Part shown: piece after piece, positions 1-8,436 of the stretch | Numbering within the stretch: the first letter of the stretch is position 1 | Layout of the letters: the number at the start of each line of letters is the position of its first letter | From: Streptomyces sp. ISL-43 | Lineage (GTDB): Bacteria > Actinomycetota > Actinomycetes > Streptomycetales > Streptomycetaceae | Reading direction: 5' to 3' | NCBI RefSeq assembly: GCF_018614195.1 | Contig: NZ_JAGGOT010000013.1 | Location: 339 to 64,338 of the forward strand | DNA: 64,000 bases | Made by a program: the position numbers and the translations under genes | Notes under the pieces: model-generated | Databases searched by the model: none | Told to the model about the DNA's origin: nothing | The model's input: only the letters and a program-made list of their open reading frames with translations

Positions 1-1
1 T

Positions 2-1201
2 GACGAGCGTGGTGGCTTCCGCGGCGGTCGTGATGACCGTGGTGGGGACCGTCCGTCGTTCCCGCGCCGTGACGATCGTGGTGGGGACCGTCCGTCCTTC
101 CCGCGTCGTGATGACGAGCGTGGTGGCTTCCGCGGTGGCCGTGACGACCGTGGTGGCGACCGCCCCTCGTACCCCCGTCGTGACGACCGGGGTGGCGACC
201 GCGGTGGGTTCCGCGGCCGTGACGACCGTGGCGGCGACCGCGACTTCCGCGCGGACCGGGATCCGGTCAAGCGGCTTCCGATCGACGACGACGTCACCGG
301 CTTCGAGATCGACTCCGACGTTCGCCAGGAGCTGCTGAGCCTGCCGAAGGGTCTGGCGGAGGAAGTCTCCAAGAACCTGGTCATGGTGGCCCGGCTGATC
401 GACGAGGACCCGGAGCAGGCGTACGCGTACTCGCGCATCGCCCTGCGTCTGGCCTCCCGTGTCGCCGCCGTGCGCGAGGCCGCCGGCTTCGCCGCGTACG
501 CCACGCAGAAGTACGCCGAGGCGATCGCGGAGTTCCGCGCCGCCAAGCGGATGACCGGTTCGGTCGAGCTGTGGCCCGTCATCGCCGACTGCGAGCGCGG
601 CCTCGGCCGTCCGGAGCGGGCGCTGGCCATGGCCGGCGAGCCCGAGGTGCAGAAGCTGGACAAGGCCGGCCAGGTCGAGATGCGACTCGTCGCGGCCGGT
701 GCCCGGCGGGACATGGACCAGCTCGACGCCGCCATCGTGACCCTGCAGAGCCCGGAGCTGGCCTCCAGCTCCGTGCAGCCGTGGACGGCGCGCCTGCGGT
801 ACGCCTACGCGGACGCCCTGCTGGCGGCCGGCCGTGAGGACGAGGCGCGCGAGTGGTTCGCCAAGACCCTCGAGGCCGACAAGGACGGGGCCACGGACGC
901 CTCCGACCGGCTCGCCGAGCTGGACGGTGTCGAGTTCGTCGACGCCTCCGCCGACGACGAGGACGGGGCCGACGCCGGCATCGACGCCGATGACGACCTC
1001 GATGAGGACGACGACGCGAACGACCCCGAGGTCATGGCGGCGGAGCGTGCCTCCGACCAGGCCGAGTACTACGACGAGGACGACGAGGAGTACGAGGGCG
1101 ACGCCGAAGTCGACGCCACCGACGAGATCGTCGTCCTGGACGAGGACGAGGACGAGGACGGCCGCGACCGCGATGAGGACCAGGACCGCGACAAGGCCTG
1201 A
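2..1201 (+). CDS. TPR-containing protein with RGG/DRGG-repeat N-terminus (5' end outside window)
   Basis: Role unknown; it may be RNA- or protein-binding. The reading frame is open from base 2, so the true start lies to the left. The first ~85 visible residues are a low-complexity Arg/Gly/Asp tract with repeated DDRGGDR and RGGFRG units. A globular helical part follows (from about base 300) with TPR-like helices, including AAGFAAYATQKYAEAIAEF and a later YADALLAAGREDEARE helix. The last ~90 residues are an extreme Asp/Glu-rich tail. The charge therefore runs from basic and glycine-rich through helical to acidic. The stop at 1199-1201 is followed by a strong terminator. The TPR part looks conserved in Streptomyces; the flanks are fast-evolving disordered sequence. 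Confidence 0.85.
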   Translation, partial: DERGGFRGGRDDRGGDRPSFPRRDDRGGDRPSFPRRDDERGGFRGGRDDRGGDRPSYPRRDDRGGDRGGFRGRDDRGGDRDFRADRDPVKRLPIDDDVTGFEIDSDVRQELLSLPKGLAEEVSKNLVMVARLIDEDPEQAYAYSRIALRLASRVAAVREAAGFAAYATQKYAEAIAEFRAAKRMTGSVELWPVIADCERGLGRPERALAMAGEPEVQKLDKAGQVEMRLVAAGARRDMDQLDAAIVTLQSPELASSSVQPWTARLRYAYADALLAAGREDEAREWFAKTLEADKDGATDASDRLAELDGVEFVDASADDEDGADAGIDADDDLDEDDDANDPEVMAAERASDQAEYYDEDDEEYEGDAEVDATDEIVVLDEDEDEDGRDRDEDQDRDKA

Positions 1202-1211
1202 GTGAACTGAG

Positions 1212-1245
1212 AAAGGGCGGTACCCCACCGGGGGTACCGCCCTTT
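1212..1245. terminator. Bidirectional hairpin terminator
   Basis: A perfect 15-bp stem (1212-1226 with 1231-1245) and a 4-base loop, followed by a T run on the + strand. It sits between the convergent TPR gene and the DUF1015 gene and can serve both. Confidence 0.9.
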
Positions 1246-1254
1246 TTTTGTCCC

Positions 1255-2526
1255 TCAGTCCAGGCTGCGCAGTACCAGGCCGGTGGCCGGCTTCGGGCCG
1301 AAGGAGGTGGACTTGCGGGGCATCGTCACGCCCTGGCGGGCCAGCTCCCGGACGATGGCCTCCCGTACGGGATGCAGCAGGACCGCCGTGCCGCCGTTGC
1401 GCTCGGCCATCTCGACGGTGGCCTCGGTGTCGTGGATGTACGTGATCTGGTCCGCGGTGTCGGGGATGTCCCAGAGGGTGTCCAGCAGCGTCGCGTGGAG
1501 CACGGTGGCGTCCAGCCGGCGCCAGGCCTCCGGTCGGTCGTGGCGGACCGTGCGGTCGATGAGGGCCGGGTCGGGGTCGGTGACCAGGTGGAACGTGCCA
1601 TCGCCGGCGAGGAGGAAGGCGTTGCCGCGCTCGGCGGCGTCGTCCAGGGCCTCCATGGCCAGTGGCAGCGGGCCGTCGACCGCTCGGACCCGGAAGTGGC
1701 CGTCGAGGGCGGCCAGGGCCTCGGCGAGCGGCAGGCGGCGGAGCATCCGGTGGATGGCGCGCACCTGGAGCGGATAGCGGGCCGTGTCCACGAGGAGGAC
1801 CAGGCCGAAGTCCCACGCGGTGGGGGAGCCGTGCTCCTCCTGGAGGCGCAGGTACGTCGCCCAGCGGTGGTGTCCGTCGGCGATCAGGGCCTGGCGGTGG
1901 CCCAGGTCGGCGGTGATCGCCGCCAGGTCGGCGGGGTCCGTGACGGCCCACAGCCGGTGCCGGAACCCGTCCTCGGTGGTGGTGGCGAAGAGTGGAGCGC
2001 TCCGGGACGTGCGCTCGACGACGGCCGTGGCGCCGGCCGCGGGGTCGTCGCCGAGGTAGGTGAGGAGGAGCGGCTCGAGATTGGCCGAAGTGGCTCGCAT
2101 CAGGCCGGCGCGGTCGGTGACCACGTGGGGCATGACGTCCTCGTGGGGGAGGACGATGCCGGCGTCGGCGGTGGAGAGGGCGAGGGCGCCGATGATGCCG
2201 CGCTGGAGCAGGCCGCCCTTGCACTGCTCGTAGACGTAGAGCGCGGGCTCGGGGTCGGCGCTGAGGATGCCGTCGGCGAGCCAGTCGCGCAGGGTGTGCG
2301 CCGCCTGCCGGTTGCGCGCGTCGGGGGTGTCGGCCTGCGGAAGGATCAGGCGGACGATGTTGTGCGGGTCGGCGGACTCCAGGTGGTTGAGTCCGTCGGG
2401 GCGCACGACCACGTCGTACGGCGGCGAGGTGACGGCGGCCAGGCTGCCGACACGCTCGGGGACATAGCGCAGGCCATGGAACGGGATCAGGCGCAGTCCA
2501 TGGTCCGCGGTGCCAGATGTGGTCAT
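1255..2526 (-). CDS. DUF1015 family protein
   Basis: A 423-residue member of the DUF1015 family (COG4198), whose biochemical function is not established. Family hallmarks are the N-terminal SPPYDVV motif (about residues 34-40) and the central ADGHHRW motif (about 215-222), which has the look of an active-site or ligand-binding segment. No signal peptide or membrane helix is seen, so it is probably cytoplasmic. The ATG at 2526 has no Shine-Dalgarno; instead TACGAT lies exactly 6 nt upstream (2533-2538 on the minus strand), which suggests a leaderless transcript. The gene is divergent from the HAD phosphatase and convergent with the TPR gene. Confidence 0.88.
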   Translation of the reverse strand: MTTSGTADHGLRLIPFHGLRYVPERVGSLAAVTSPPYDVVVRPDGLNHLESADPHNIVRLILPQADTPDARNRQAAHTLRDWLADGILSADPEPALYVYEQCKGGLLQRGIIGALALSTADAGIVLPHEDVMPHVVTDRAGLMRATSANLEPLLLTYLGDDPAAGATAVVERTSRSAPLFATTTEDGFRHRLWAVTDPADLAAITADLGHRQALIADGHHRWATYLRLQEEHGSPTAWDFGLVLLVDTARYPLQVRAIHRMLRRLPLAEALAALDGHFRVRAVDGPLPLAMEALDDAAERGNAFLLAGDGTFHLVTDPDPALIDRTVRHDRPEAWRRLDATVLHATLLDTLWDIPDTADQITYIHDTEATVEMAERNGGTAVLLHPVREAIVRELARQGVTMPRKSTSFGPKPATGLVLRSLD

Positions 2527-2532
2527 TGGTGC

Positions 2533-2538
2533 ATCGTA
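2533..2538 (-). promoter_or_regulatory. Candidate -10 box of a leaderless promoter (DUF1015 gene)
   Basis: TACGAT (TANNNT form) ends 6 nt before the ATG and no ribosome binding site lies between. Typical geometry of leaderless actinobacterial transcripts; inferred from spacing only. Confidence 0.5.
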
Positions 2539-2641
2539 AGACGCGTCTCGCCATGCGGGATGATCGGGGGAGTACGGAAACCGGACAAGATCGATCTCCC
2601 CCAGCTACCGCTGGGAGGGGCCCCCAGGAGGAGCGGACACC

Positions 2642-3736
2642 ATGACCCGGCAGAGCAGGACCAGTCCCGCGGGCAGTGAGCGCAGTCTGCACCAGGCGTA
2701 CGACACGGCCCTGCTGGACCTCGACGGGGTGGTGTACGCGGGCGGGGAGGCCATCGCGCACGCCGTGGACTCGCTCGCCGCGGCCCGGGCCGACGGGATG
2801 CGACTCGCGTACGTCACGAACAACGCGCTGCGCACTCCGGACGCGGTCGCGGAGCATCTGAGCGAGCTCGGGATCCCGACGGAGGCGGGCGAGGTGATCA
2901 CCTCCGCGCAGGCGGTGGCCCGCCTCATCGCCGAACAGGTGGAGCCGGGGTCGAAGGTGCTGGTGATCGGCGGCGAGGGGCTGCGGGTCGCGCTGCGCGA
3001 GCGCGGGCTGGTGCCGGTGGACTCCGCCGAGGAGGAGGGCCTCGCGGCGGTCGTCCAGGGGTACGGGGGGCCCGACCTGCCGTGGGGGCGGTTCGCGGAG
3101 GCCTCGTACGCGATCAACCGCGGGGTGCCGTGGTACGCCTCGAACACCGATCTGACGATTCCGGGGGCACGGGGGATCGCGCCGGGCAACGGGGCGGCGG
3201 TGGAGGTCGTACGGATCGCCACGGGCGCGGAGCCGCAGGTGGCGGGCAAGCCGCTGCCCCCGATGCACCGCGAGACCGTGCTGCGGACCGGGGCGAAGCG
3301 GCCGCTGGTGGTCGGGGACCGGCTGGACACCGACATCGAGGGCGCCTTCAACGGGGAGGTGGACTCGCTGCTCGTGCTGACCGGGGTGACCGACGGGGCG
3401 CAGTTGCTGCGGGCCGAGCCGAAGTACCGGCCGACGTACGTGGACCGGGACCTGCGGGGGATGCTGACCGGGCAGCCGGAGGTGGTGGCGGCCGGCGAGG
3501 GGACCGACGGCGCCGACGGGGGCTTCCGCTGCGGGCGCTGGACCGCTGCGGTCCTCGACGGACGGTTGGAACTGACGCGGGTGCTCACCGTCACGCCGGA
3601 GGGGAAGGCCGTGGACGGGCCGGCCGGGGATCCGCTCGACGGGCTGCGGGCGCTGTGCGCGGCGGCGTGGACGCACGCCGGGGACGGCTCTTGCACGCTG
3701 GACGCGAGCAAGGCCCTTGACGAGCTGGGTCTGTAG
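2642..3736 (+). CDS. HAD-superfamily IIA (NagD-like) phosphatase
   Basis: A predicted sugar- or nucleotide-phosphate phosphatase of the HAD IIA (NagD/PGP) subfamily, cytoplasmic. Motif I is LLDLDGVVY with nucleophile Asp26 and acid/base Asp28. Motif II is YVTNNA (Thr59). The IIA cap domain follows, then the motif III lysine in GKPLPP, and motif IV VVGDRLDTDIEGA. At 364 residues it is about 100 longer than a minimal NagD; the extra C-terminal ~90 residues carry a small conserved-looking segment (FRCGRWTAAVLDG). The ATG has a strong ribosome binding site (aggagg at 8-10 nt) and a short hairpin upstream (2600-2615). Substrate cannot be told from sequence. Confidence 0.9.
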   Translation: MTRQSRTSPAGSERSLHQAYDTALLDLDGVVYAGGEAIAHAVDSLAAARADGMRLAYVTNNALRTPDAVAEHLSELGIPTEAGEVITSAQAVARLIAEQVEPGSKVLVIGGEGLRVALRERGLVPVDSAEEEGLAAVVQGYGGPDLPWGRFAEASYAINRGVPWYASNTDLTIPGARGIAPGNGAAVEVVRIATGAEPQVAGKPLPPMHRETVLRTGAKRPLVVGDRLDTDIEGAFNGEVDSLLVLTGVTDGAQLLRAEPKYRPTYVDRDLRGMLTGQPEVVAAGEGTDGADGGFRCGRWTAAVLDGRLELTRVLTVTPEGKAVDGPAGDPLDGLRALCAAAWTHAGDGSCTLDASKALDELGL

Positions 3737-3794
3737 CCGGCGGGCCCGGGCCTTCGGCGGGGCGGTACGGGCCGTTCGCGGGAATCCGGCGGGT

Positions 3795-3813
3795 AGAGGG
3801 TAGGCTAACCTAA
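3795..3813. promoter_or_regulatory. Iron box (DmdR/DtxR-type operator)
   Basis: Positions 3795-3813 match the 19-bp actinobacterial iron-box consensus at 16 of 19 positions; the right 13 bases (3801-3813) match exactly. It ends 5 nt before the GTG of the first permease gene and contains possible -10 hexamers (TAGGCT 3801-3806, TAACCT 3806-3811), so repressor binding would block initiation. This predicts derepression under iron starvation. Confidence 0.85.
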
Positions 3814-3818
3814 CTTTC

Positions 3819-4865
3819 GTGTTGGTCGAGAGTCCCCCCGAACAGAGCGCGGCGCCGGCCGCCGCCACCCGCTCGCGCCACGGCGCGCGAGCCGCCGGTC
3901 TGCTGGCCGCCTTCGGCGTGCTGGCGCTGATCGCGGTGGCGAGCATTGCGGTCGGCGCCAAGCAGATGCCGATCGAAGAGGTCTGGCACGGCCTGTTCCA
4001 CTACTCGGGGACGACCTCCGACGTCGTCGTGCGCGACCTGCGGGTCCCGCGCACCCTCCTCGGACTGCTCGTCGGCCTCGGCCTCGGCCTGTCCGGCGCC
4101 GTGATGCAGGCGCTGACCCGCAACCCGCTGGCGGAGCCCGGCATCCTCGGCGTCAACGCCGGCGCCGCGGCCGCCGTCGTATCGGCCATCAGCTTCCTCG
4201 GCGCCGACTCGCTGAGCGAGTTCGTGTGGTGGGCCTTCCTCGGCGCCGCCGTCGTCTCGGTCGTCGTGTACGTCCTCGGCGGCAGCCGCAGCGCCACGCC
4301 CGTGCGCCTCGCGCTCGCCGGTACGGCGGCCAGCGCGGCCCTGCTCGGCTACATCAACGCCGTGCAGCTGATGGACAGCAAGGCGCTGGACAAGCTCCGC
4401 TTCTGGACGGTGGGTTCGCTGGCCTCCGCCAACATGGAGACGGTCAAGCAGGTGGCGCCCTTCCTGCTCGTCGGCGCCGTGCTCGCGCTCACGCTGGGCC
4501 GGCCGCTCAACGCCATGGCCATGGGCGACGACACCGCGCGGGCGCTCGGCGCGAACCTGACGCGGACCCGGGTCGGCGCGATGATCGCCATCACCCTGCT
4601 GTGCGGGGCCGCGACCGCCGCCTGCGGGCCGATCGTCTTCGTCGGCCTGATGATCCCGCACCTCGTACGGGTCTTCACCGGTCCGGACATGCGCTGGGTG
4701 CTCGCGTACTCGGCGGTGCTCTCGCCCGTGCTGCTGCTCGGCGCCGACGTCATCGGCCGGGTCGTCACCCGGCCCGCCGAACTCCAGGTCGGCATCGTCA
4801 CCGCCCTCATCGGCGGACCCGTCTTCATCTACCTCGTCCGGCGCAAGAGGATGGCCCAGCTGTGA
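3819..4865 (+). CDS. FecCD-type iron-siderophore ABC transporter permease, subunit 1
   Basis: A 348-residue integral membrane permease of the FecCD/BtuC family, half of the channel of a ferric-siderophore importer. It has a cytoplasmic N-terminus, about nine or ten hydrophobic helices, the family RDLRVPRTLLGLLVG segment near residue 70, the ALTRNPLAEPGILGVN loop, and the ATPase-contacting loop around ALGANLTRTRVG. The GTG at 3819 lies 7 nt downstream of a TANNNT hexamer inside the iron box and has no Shine-Dalgarno, so the transcript is probably leaderless. It overlaps the second permease by 4 bp. No substrate-binding lipoprotein gene is in the cluster. Confidence 0.92.
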   Translation: MLVESPPEQSAAPAAATRSRHGARAAGLLAAFGVLALIAVASIAVGAKQMPIEEVWHGLFHYSGTTSDVVVRDLRVPRTLLGLLVGLGLGLSGAVMQALTRNPLAEPGILGVNAGAAAAVVSAISFLGADSLSEFVWWAFLGAAVVSVVVYVLGGSRSATPVRLALAGTAASAALLGYINAVQLMDSKALDKLRFWTVGSLASANMETVKQVAPFLLVGAVLALTLGRPLNAMAMGDDTARALGANLTRTRVGAMIAITLLCGAATAACGPIVFVGLMIPHLVRVFTGPDMRWVLAYSAVLSPVLLLGADVIGRVVTRPAELQVGIVTALIGGPVFIYLVRRKRMAQL

Positions 4866-5938
4866 CAGTGACCGACGCACCCGGCAAGGCACGCCCCGGC
4901 CGGGCCGGGCCCCGGCCGGTGCACCTGCCCGGCGGGATATCGCTGCGGGTGGAGCGGCGGGCGCTGGGCGTGGGGGTGCTCCTGCTGGTGCTCGCGCTGG
5001 CGCTGGCCGTCCTGCTCATCGGCACCGGCGACTTCGACATCGCGCCGTGGGACGTCGTACAGACCCTGCTGGGCAACGGCACGCCCGCGCACGACTTCAT
5101 CATCAACGACCTGCGGCTGCCCAGGGTCCTGGTCGCCCTGCTCGTCGGCGCGGCCCTCGGCATGGCCGGCGCCGTCTTCCAGTCCGTCTCGCGCAACCCG
5201 CTCGGCTCCCCGGACCTGCTGGGCTTCGGCTACGGCTCGGCGGTCGGCGCGCTGGTCGTCATCATCCTGTTCAACGGCGGCGCAGGCCAAGTGGCCGTCG
5301 GGGCCCTGCTGGGCGGTCTGGTGGCCGGCCTCGCCGTCTACCTGCTCGCCTACAAGCAGGGCATCCACGGGTACCGCCTGGTGCTCGTCGGCATCGGCGC
5401 CTCCGCGATGCTGATCGCCGTCATCCAGTACCTGCTGACGAAGGCGCAGCTGGTCGAGGCCACCCGCGCGATGGTCTGGCTGACCGGCTCGCTGGCCGGC
5501 CGGGACTGGGCGCAGGTCTGGCCGCTGCTCGGCGTCTGCGCGGTGCTCTTCCCGCTGGCCCTCGGCCAGAGCCGGGCCCTGCGGATGATCGAGATGGGTG
5601 ACGACGCGGCGTACGCCCTCGGGGTGCGGGTGGAGCGGACCCGGCTGCTCCTGATGGTGGCGGCGATCCTGCTGACCACCGCGGCGAGCGCCGCGGCCGG
5701 GCCGATCAGCTTCGTCGCGCTCGCCGCGCCGCAGCTGGCACGCCGGCTGACCCGGTCGCCCGGGGCCGGCCTGCTGACCGCCGCGCTGATGGGCGCCGTA
5801 CTGCTGCTGGTGTCCGACTGGGCCTCGCAGCGGGCCTTCGGCGCCGACCAGCTGCCGGTGGGCGTGGTGACGGGCCTGGTCGGCGGCGTCTACCTGCTCT
5901 GGCTGCTCGTCACCGAGCGCAAGGCGGGACGTATATGA
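4862..5938 (+). CDS. FecCD-type iron-siderophore ABC transporter permease, subunit 2
   Basis: A 358-residue FecCD-family permease, the second half of the importer channel. I chose GTG 4862 because it overlaps the upstream stop as GTGA. The ~45 residues before the first helix are basic and cytoplasmic. Family features are NDLRLPRVLVALLVG, SRNPLGSPDLLG and the ALGVRVERTRLLL coupling segment. It overlaps the ATPase gene by ATGA (5935-5938), so translation of all three genes is probably coupled. The two permeases are paralogous but clearly diverged, consistent with a heterodimeric channel. Confidence 0.92.
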   Translation: MTVTDAPGKARPGRAGPRPVHLPGGISLRVERRALGVGVLLLVLALALAVLLIGTGDFDIAPWDVVQTLLGNGTPAHDFIINDLRLPRVLVALLVGAALGMAGAVFQSVSRNPLGSPDLLGFGYGSAVGALVVIILFNGGAGQVAVGALLGGLVAGLAVYLLAYKQGIHGYRLVLVGIGASAMLIAVIQYLLTKAQLVEATRAMVWLTGSLAGRDWAQVWPLLGVCAVLFPLALGQSRALRMIEMGDDAAYALGVRVERTRLLLMVAAILLTTAASAAAGPISFVALAAPQLARRLTRSPGAGLLTAALMGAVLLLVSDWASQRAFGADQLPVGVVTGLVGGVYLLWLLVTERKAGRI

Positions 5939-6771
5939 GCAACCAGAGGAGCAGGCAAGTGCAGCGGCTGACCGCGCAGAACGTGACCCTCGGCTACGAC
6001 CAGCGGGTCATCGCCGAGAACCTGTCGGTGGAGATCCCGGACAACTCCTTCACCGTGATCGTCGGCCCCAACGCCTGCGGCAAGTCCACCCTGCTGCGCG
6101 CCCTGTCGCGGATGCTGAAGCCCTCGCAGGGGCGGGTGCTGCTGGACGGGCAGGCCATCGGGTCGATGCCGGCCAAGAAGGTCGCCAAGACGCTGGGCCT
6201 GCTGCCGCAGTCCTCCATCGCGCCCGACGGGATCACGGTCGCCGACCTCGTCTCGCGCGGCCGCTACCCGCACCAGGGGATGCTGCGGCAGTGGTCGGGG
6301 GAGGACGAGCGGATCGTGAGCGAGTCGATGGCCTCCACCGGAGTCGGCGAGCTCGCCGACCGGGCCGTGGACGAGTTGTCGGGCGGGCAGCGCCAGCGCG
6401 TGTGGATCGCGATGGCCCTGGCCCAGCAGACGCCGTTGCTGCTGCTGGACGAGCCGACCACGTACCTCGACATCCAGCACCAGATCGACGTCCTGGACCT
6501 GTGCGCGGAGCTGCACGAGAACCAGGGACGGACGCTGGTGGCCGTGCTGCACGATCTGAACCACGCCGCCCGCTACGCCACGCACCTGATCGCGATGCGG
6601 GGCGGGAAGGTCGTCGCCGAGGGGCCGCCGGCAGAGGTGGTCACGGCGGAGCTGGTGGAGCGGGTGTTCGGGCTGCGCTGCCAGATCATCGACGACCCGG
6701 AGACGGGTACCCCGCTGGTGATCCCCGCCGCGCGGGTGGGCCGTGCCCGTGCGGCGGCTCGCGCCGAGTAG
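5935..6771 (+). CDS. Iron-siderophore ABC transporter ATP-binding protein (FecE/FepC type)
   Basis: A 278-residue ATPase that powers the importer. Walker A is GPNACGKS at residues 44-51, the Q-loop Gln is at about 92 (LLPQSS), the signature LSGGQ at 148-152, Walker B LLLLDEP at 168-174, and the H-loop is in VLHDLNHAARYA. The Ala-Cys in the P-loop is usual for FepC-like proteins. It is the last gene of the iron-box operon; a hairpin follows at 6775-6805. An iron-siderophore role follows from the family plus the iron box; the particular siderophore is not predictable. Confidence 0.92.
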   Translation: MSNQRSRQVQRLTAQNVTLGYDQRVIAENLSVEIPDNSFTVIVGPNACGKSTLLRALSRMLKPSQGRVLLDGQAIGSMPAKKVAKTLGLLPQSSIAPDGITVADLVSRGRYPHQGMLRQWSGEDERIVSESMASTGVGELADRAVDELSGGQRQRVWIAMALAQQTPLLLLDEPTTYLDIQHQIDVLDLCAELHENQGRTLVAVLHDLNHAARYATHLIAMRGGKVVAEGPPAEVVTAELVERVFGLRCQIIDDPETGTPLVIPAARVGRARAAARAE

Positions 6772-6774
6772 CGG

Positions 6775-6805
6775 GGGGCGGAGCTGTTCGCCGGGGCTCC
6801 GCCCC
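6775..6805. terminator. Hairpin between convergent genes
   Basis: A 10-bp GC stem (6775-6784 with 6796-6805) and an 11-base loop directly after the ATPase stop codon. No T run, as is common in Streptomyces. Confidence 0.5.
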
Positions 6806-6880
6806 GGACCCCGCGCCTCGAACGCGGGCGGGGCCGGAGGTGCCCGGCGGGGTTGGATCCGCTCCGCGGGGCCGTTCTTC

Positions 6881-7228
6881 CTACAGCAGGCTCTTGAGCC
6901 GTAGGAGGTCGCGGAAGCCGGCCTCGAGGCGGATCCGGCCGGAGGCCCAGGCCTTGGCGAACTTCAGCTCGCCCGCCACCAGCGAGACCAGGTCGTCGCC
7001 GGTCAAGGCGAGCCGGATCTCGGCCTTGGCGGGCGGTGGCCCGGGGACCACCACGTCCACCCGGATCCGGCCTGTGTCGAGGCGGCCCGTGAACGTCCGG
7101 TCCAGGTCGGTGATGTGGCAGCTCAGCGAGCGGTCGAGCGCGGTCGCACCGCGCATGTCGCCTTCGGCGCGCGCCAGATTGTCGGAGAGTCGGTCGAGTG
7201 CCGCACGGCACTCCTCGGTCGTAGCCAT
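6881..7228 (-). CDS. SCP2 sterol-binding-fold protein
   Basis: A 115-residue cytoplasmic protein resembling the SCP-2 lipid-transfer fold, seen in the order of beta-strand-rich segments ending in a GELKFAKAWASGRIRLEAGF motif close to the C-terminus (compare the family's G.L.........G.(V/I)...G). The likely ligand is a hydrophobic small molecule, but this is inferred. I placed the start at ATG 7228; the frame stays open much further upstream with no better signal. It is divergent from the small acidic-protein gene at 7293. Confidence 0.75.
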   Translation of the reverse strand: MATTEECRAALDRLSDNLARAEGDMRGATALDRSLSCHITDLDRTFTGRLDTGRIRVDVVVPGPPPAKAEIRLALTGDDLVSLVAGELKFAKAWASGRIRLEAGFRDLLRLKSLL

Positions 7229-7280
7229 CGTGATCACGACCGTACCGCAGAGCCGTGCGTGGTCGCGGCGCGCTACGGGG

Positions 7281-7286
7281 TAGCGT
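7281..7286 (+). promoter_or_regulatory. Candidate -10 box of a leaderless promoter (small protein gene)
   Basis: TAGCGT lies exactly 6 nt upstream of ATG 7293, with no Shine-Dalgarno. The same hexamer and spacing occur before the Rpf-like gene at 44830. Confidence 0.5.
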
Positions 7287-7292
7287 CGGGGC

Positions 7293-7613
7293 ATGACCGA
7301 CGAAGTGCCCGACGCGCCACAGGACCCGCCCGCGCGGGCCGCCGCCGAAGCCTCCGAGTCCGCCGGGACGGCCGCCCGCACCGAGGTCCCGGACGCAGCC
7401 GCCGAGTCCGCCGGGCCGGCCGCGCTGGGCGTCGTACGCACCCCCACCGGGCACGCCGAGGTGGACGCCGGGCTGGAGCGGCTGGCGGACGCGGACCACC
7501 TCCCGGCGCACGGACACGTCGAGGTGTACGAGGATGTGCACAGGGGGCTGCGCTCCGCGCTGACCGCGCTGGACGCGCCCACCTGCCCCCGTCGTGACGA
7601 AAACAGGAGCTGA
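7293..7613 (+). CDS. Small conserved hypothetical protein upstream of tlyA
   Basis: A 106-residue protein of unknown function. The N-terminal ~50 residues are Ala/Glu/Pro-rich and probably disordered. The C-terminal half holds a compact segment, HAEVDAGLERLADADHLP then HVEVYEDVHRGLRSALTAL, predicted to be two amphipathic helices. It ends 7 nt before the chosen tlyA start, so it is the first gene of a tlyA-nadK transcription unit. It starts at an apparent leaderless ATG. Its constant place before tlyA in Streptomyces (from memory) is the main reason to accept it. Confidence 0.7.
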   Translation: MTDEVPDAPQDPPARAAAEASESAGTAARTEVPDAAAESAGPAALGVVRTPTGHAEVDAGLERLADADHLPAHGHVEVYEDVHRGLRSALTALDAPTCPRRDENRS

Positions 7614-7620
7614 ACCGAAC

Positions 7621-8436
7621 GTGGCAGGAGTGGCACGCCGCCGCCTGGACGCCGAACTGGTACGCCGCAGCATGGCCCGCTCGCGCGAGCACGCCGCGCA
7701 GCTGATCGCCGCCGGCCGGGTCACGGTGGGCGGCAATACGGCGACGAAGGCGGCCACCCAGGTCGAGACCAGTGCGGCCCTCGTCGTCCTCAAGGACGAC
7801 AGCGACCCCGACTACGTCTCACGGGGCGGCCACAAGCTGGCGGGCGCGCTGGCGGCCTTCCAGCCGCGGGGGCTGCTCGTCGAGGGCCGCCGGGCGCTGG
7901 ACGCGGGCGCGTCGACCGGCGGTTTCACGGACGTGCTCCTGCGCGCGGGCGTCGCCCACGTGATGGCCGTCGACGTCGGTTACGGGCAGCTCGCCTGGTC
8001 GCTGCAGAGCGACGACCGGGTCACCGTCAAGGACCGTACGAACGTGCGCGAGCTGACCGTCGAGCAGCTCGACGGGGTCCCCGTCGACCTGGTCGTCGGC
8101 GACCTGTCCTTCATCTCGATCGGCCTGGTGCTGCCGGCGCTCGTACGCTGCTGCGCGCCGGGCGCGGACCTGGTGCTGATGGTCAAGCCGCAGTTCGAGG
8201 TGGGCAAGGACCGCCTCGGCAGCGGCGGCGTGGTGCGCAGTACGGAGCTGCGGGCCGAGGCCGTACGGGACGTCGCGGCGCAGGCCTGGAAGCTCGGCCT
8301 GGGCGTGGTCGGGGTGACCGCGAGCCCGCTCCCCGGCCCCTCGGGCAACGTCGAGTATTTTCTGTGGCTGCGGGCGGGGGCACCGGCACTCGACCCGGCG
8401 GATGTTGACCGTGCAGTGGCGGAGGGGCCGCAGTGA
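7621..8436 (+). CDS. tlyA: TlyA family rRNA (cytidine-2'-O)-methyltransferase
   Basis: By family, methylates the 2'-O of cytidine in 16S and/or 23S rRNA using SAM; in mycobacteria this activity makes ribosomes sensitive to capreomycin. An S4 RNA-binding domain (residues ~5-65) precedes an FtsJ-type methyltransferase with SAM motif DAGASTGGFTD (94-104). The K-D-K-E tetrad is suggested by Lys72 (GGHKLAGAL), Asp161 (GDLSF), Lys189 (VKPQFE) and a later Glu. I chose GTG 7621 (271 aa, near the mycobacterial length), 11 nt after AGGAG; a GTG at 7594 would add nine residues. It overlaps nadK by 4 bp. Confidence 0.92.
   Translation: MAGVARRRLDAELVRRSMARSREHAAQLIAAGRVTVGGNTATKAATQVETSAALVVLKDDSDPDYVSRGGHKLAGALAAFQPRGLLVEGRRALDAGASTGGFTDVLLRAGVAHVMAVDVGYGQLAWSLQSDDRVTVKDRTNVRELTVEQLDGVPVDLVVGDLSFISIGLVLPALVRCCAPGADLVLMVKPQFEVGKDRLGSGGVVRSTELRAEAVRDVAAQAWKLGLGVVGVTASPLPGPSGNVEYFLWLRAGAPALDPADVDRAVAEGPQ

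Noticed and set aside
2-250. CRISPR-like repeats at the left edge
   Set aside because: The repeats are in frame, code DDRGGDR/RGGFRG blocks and have no unique spacers of constant length.
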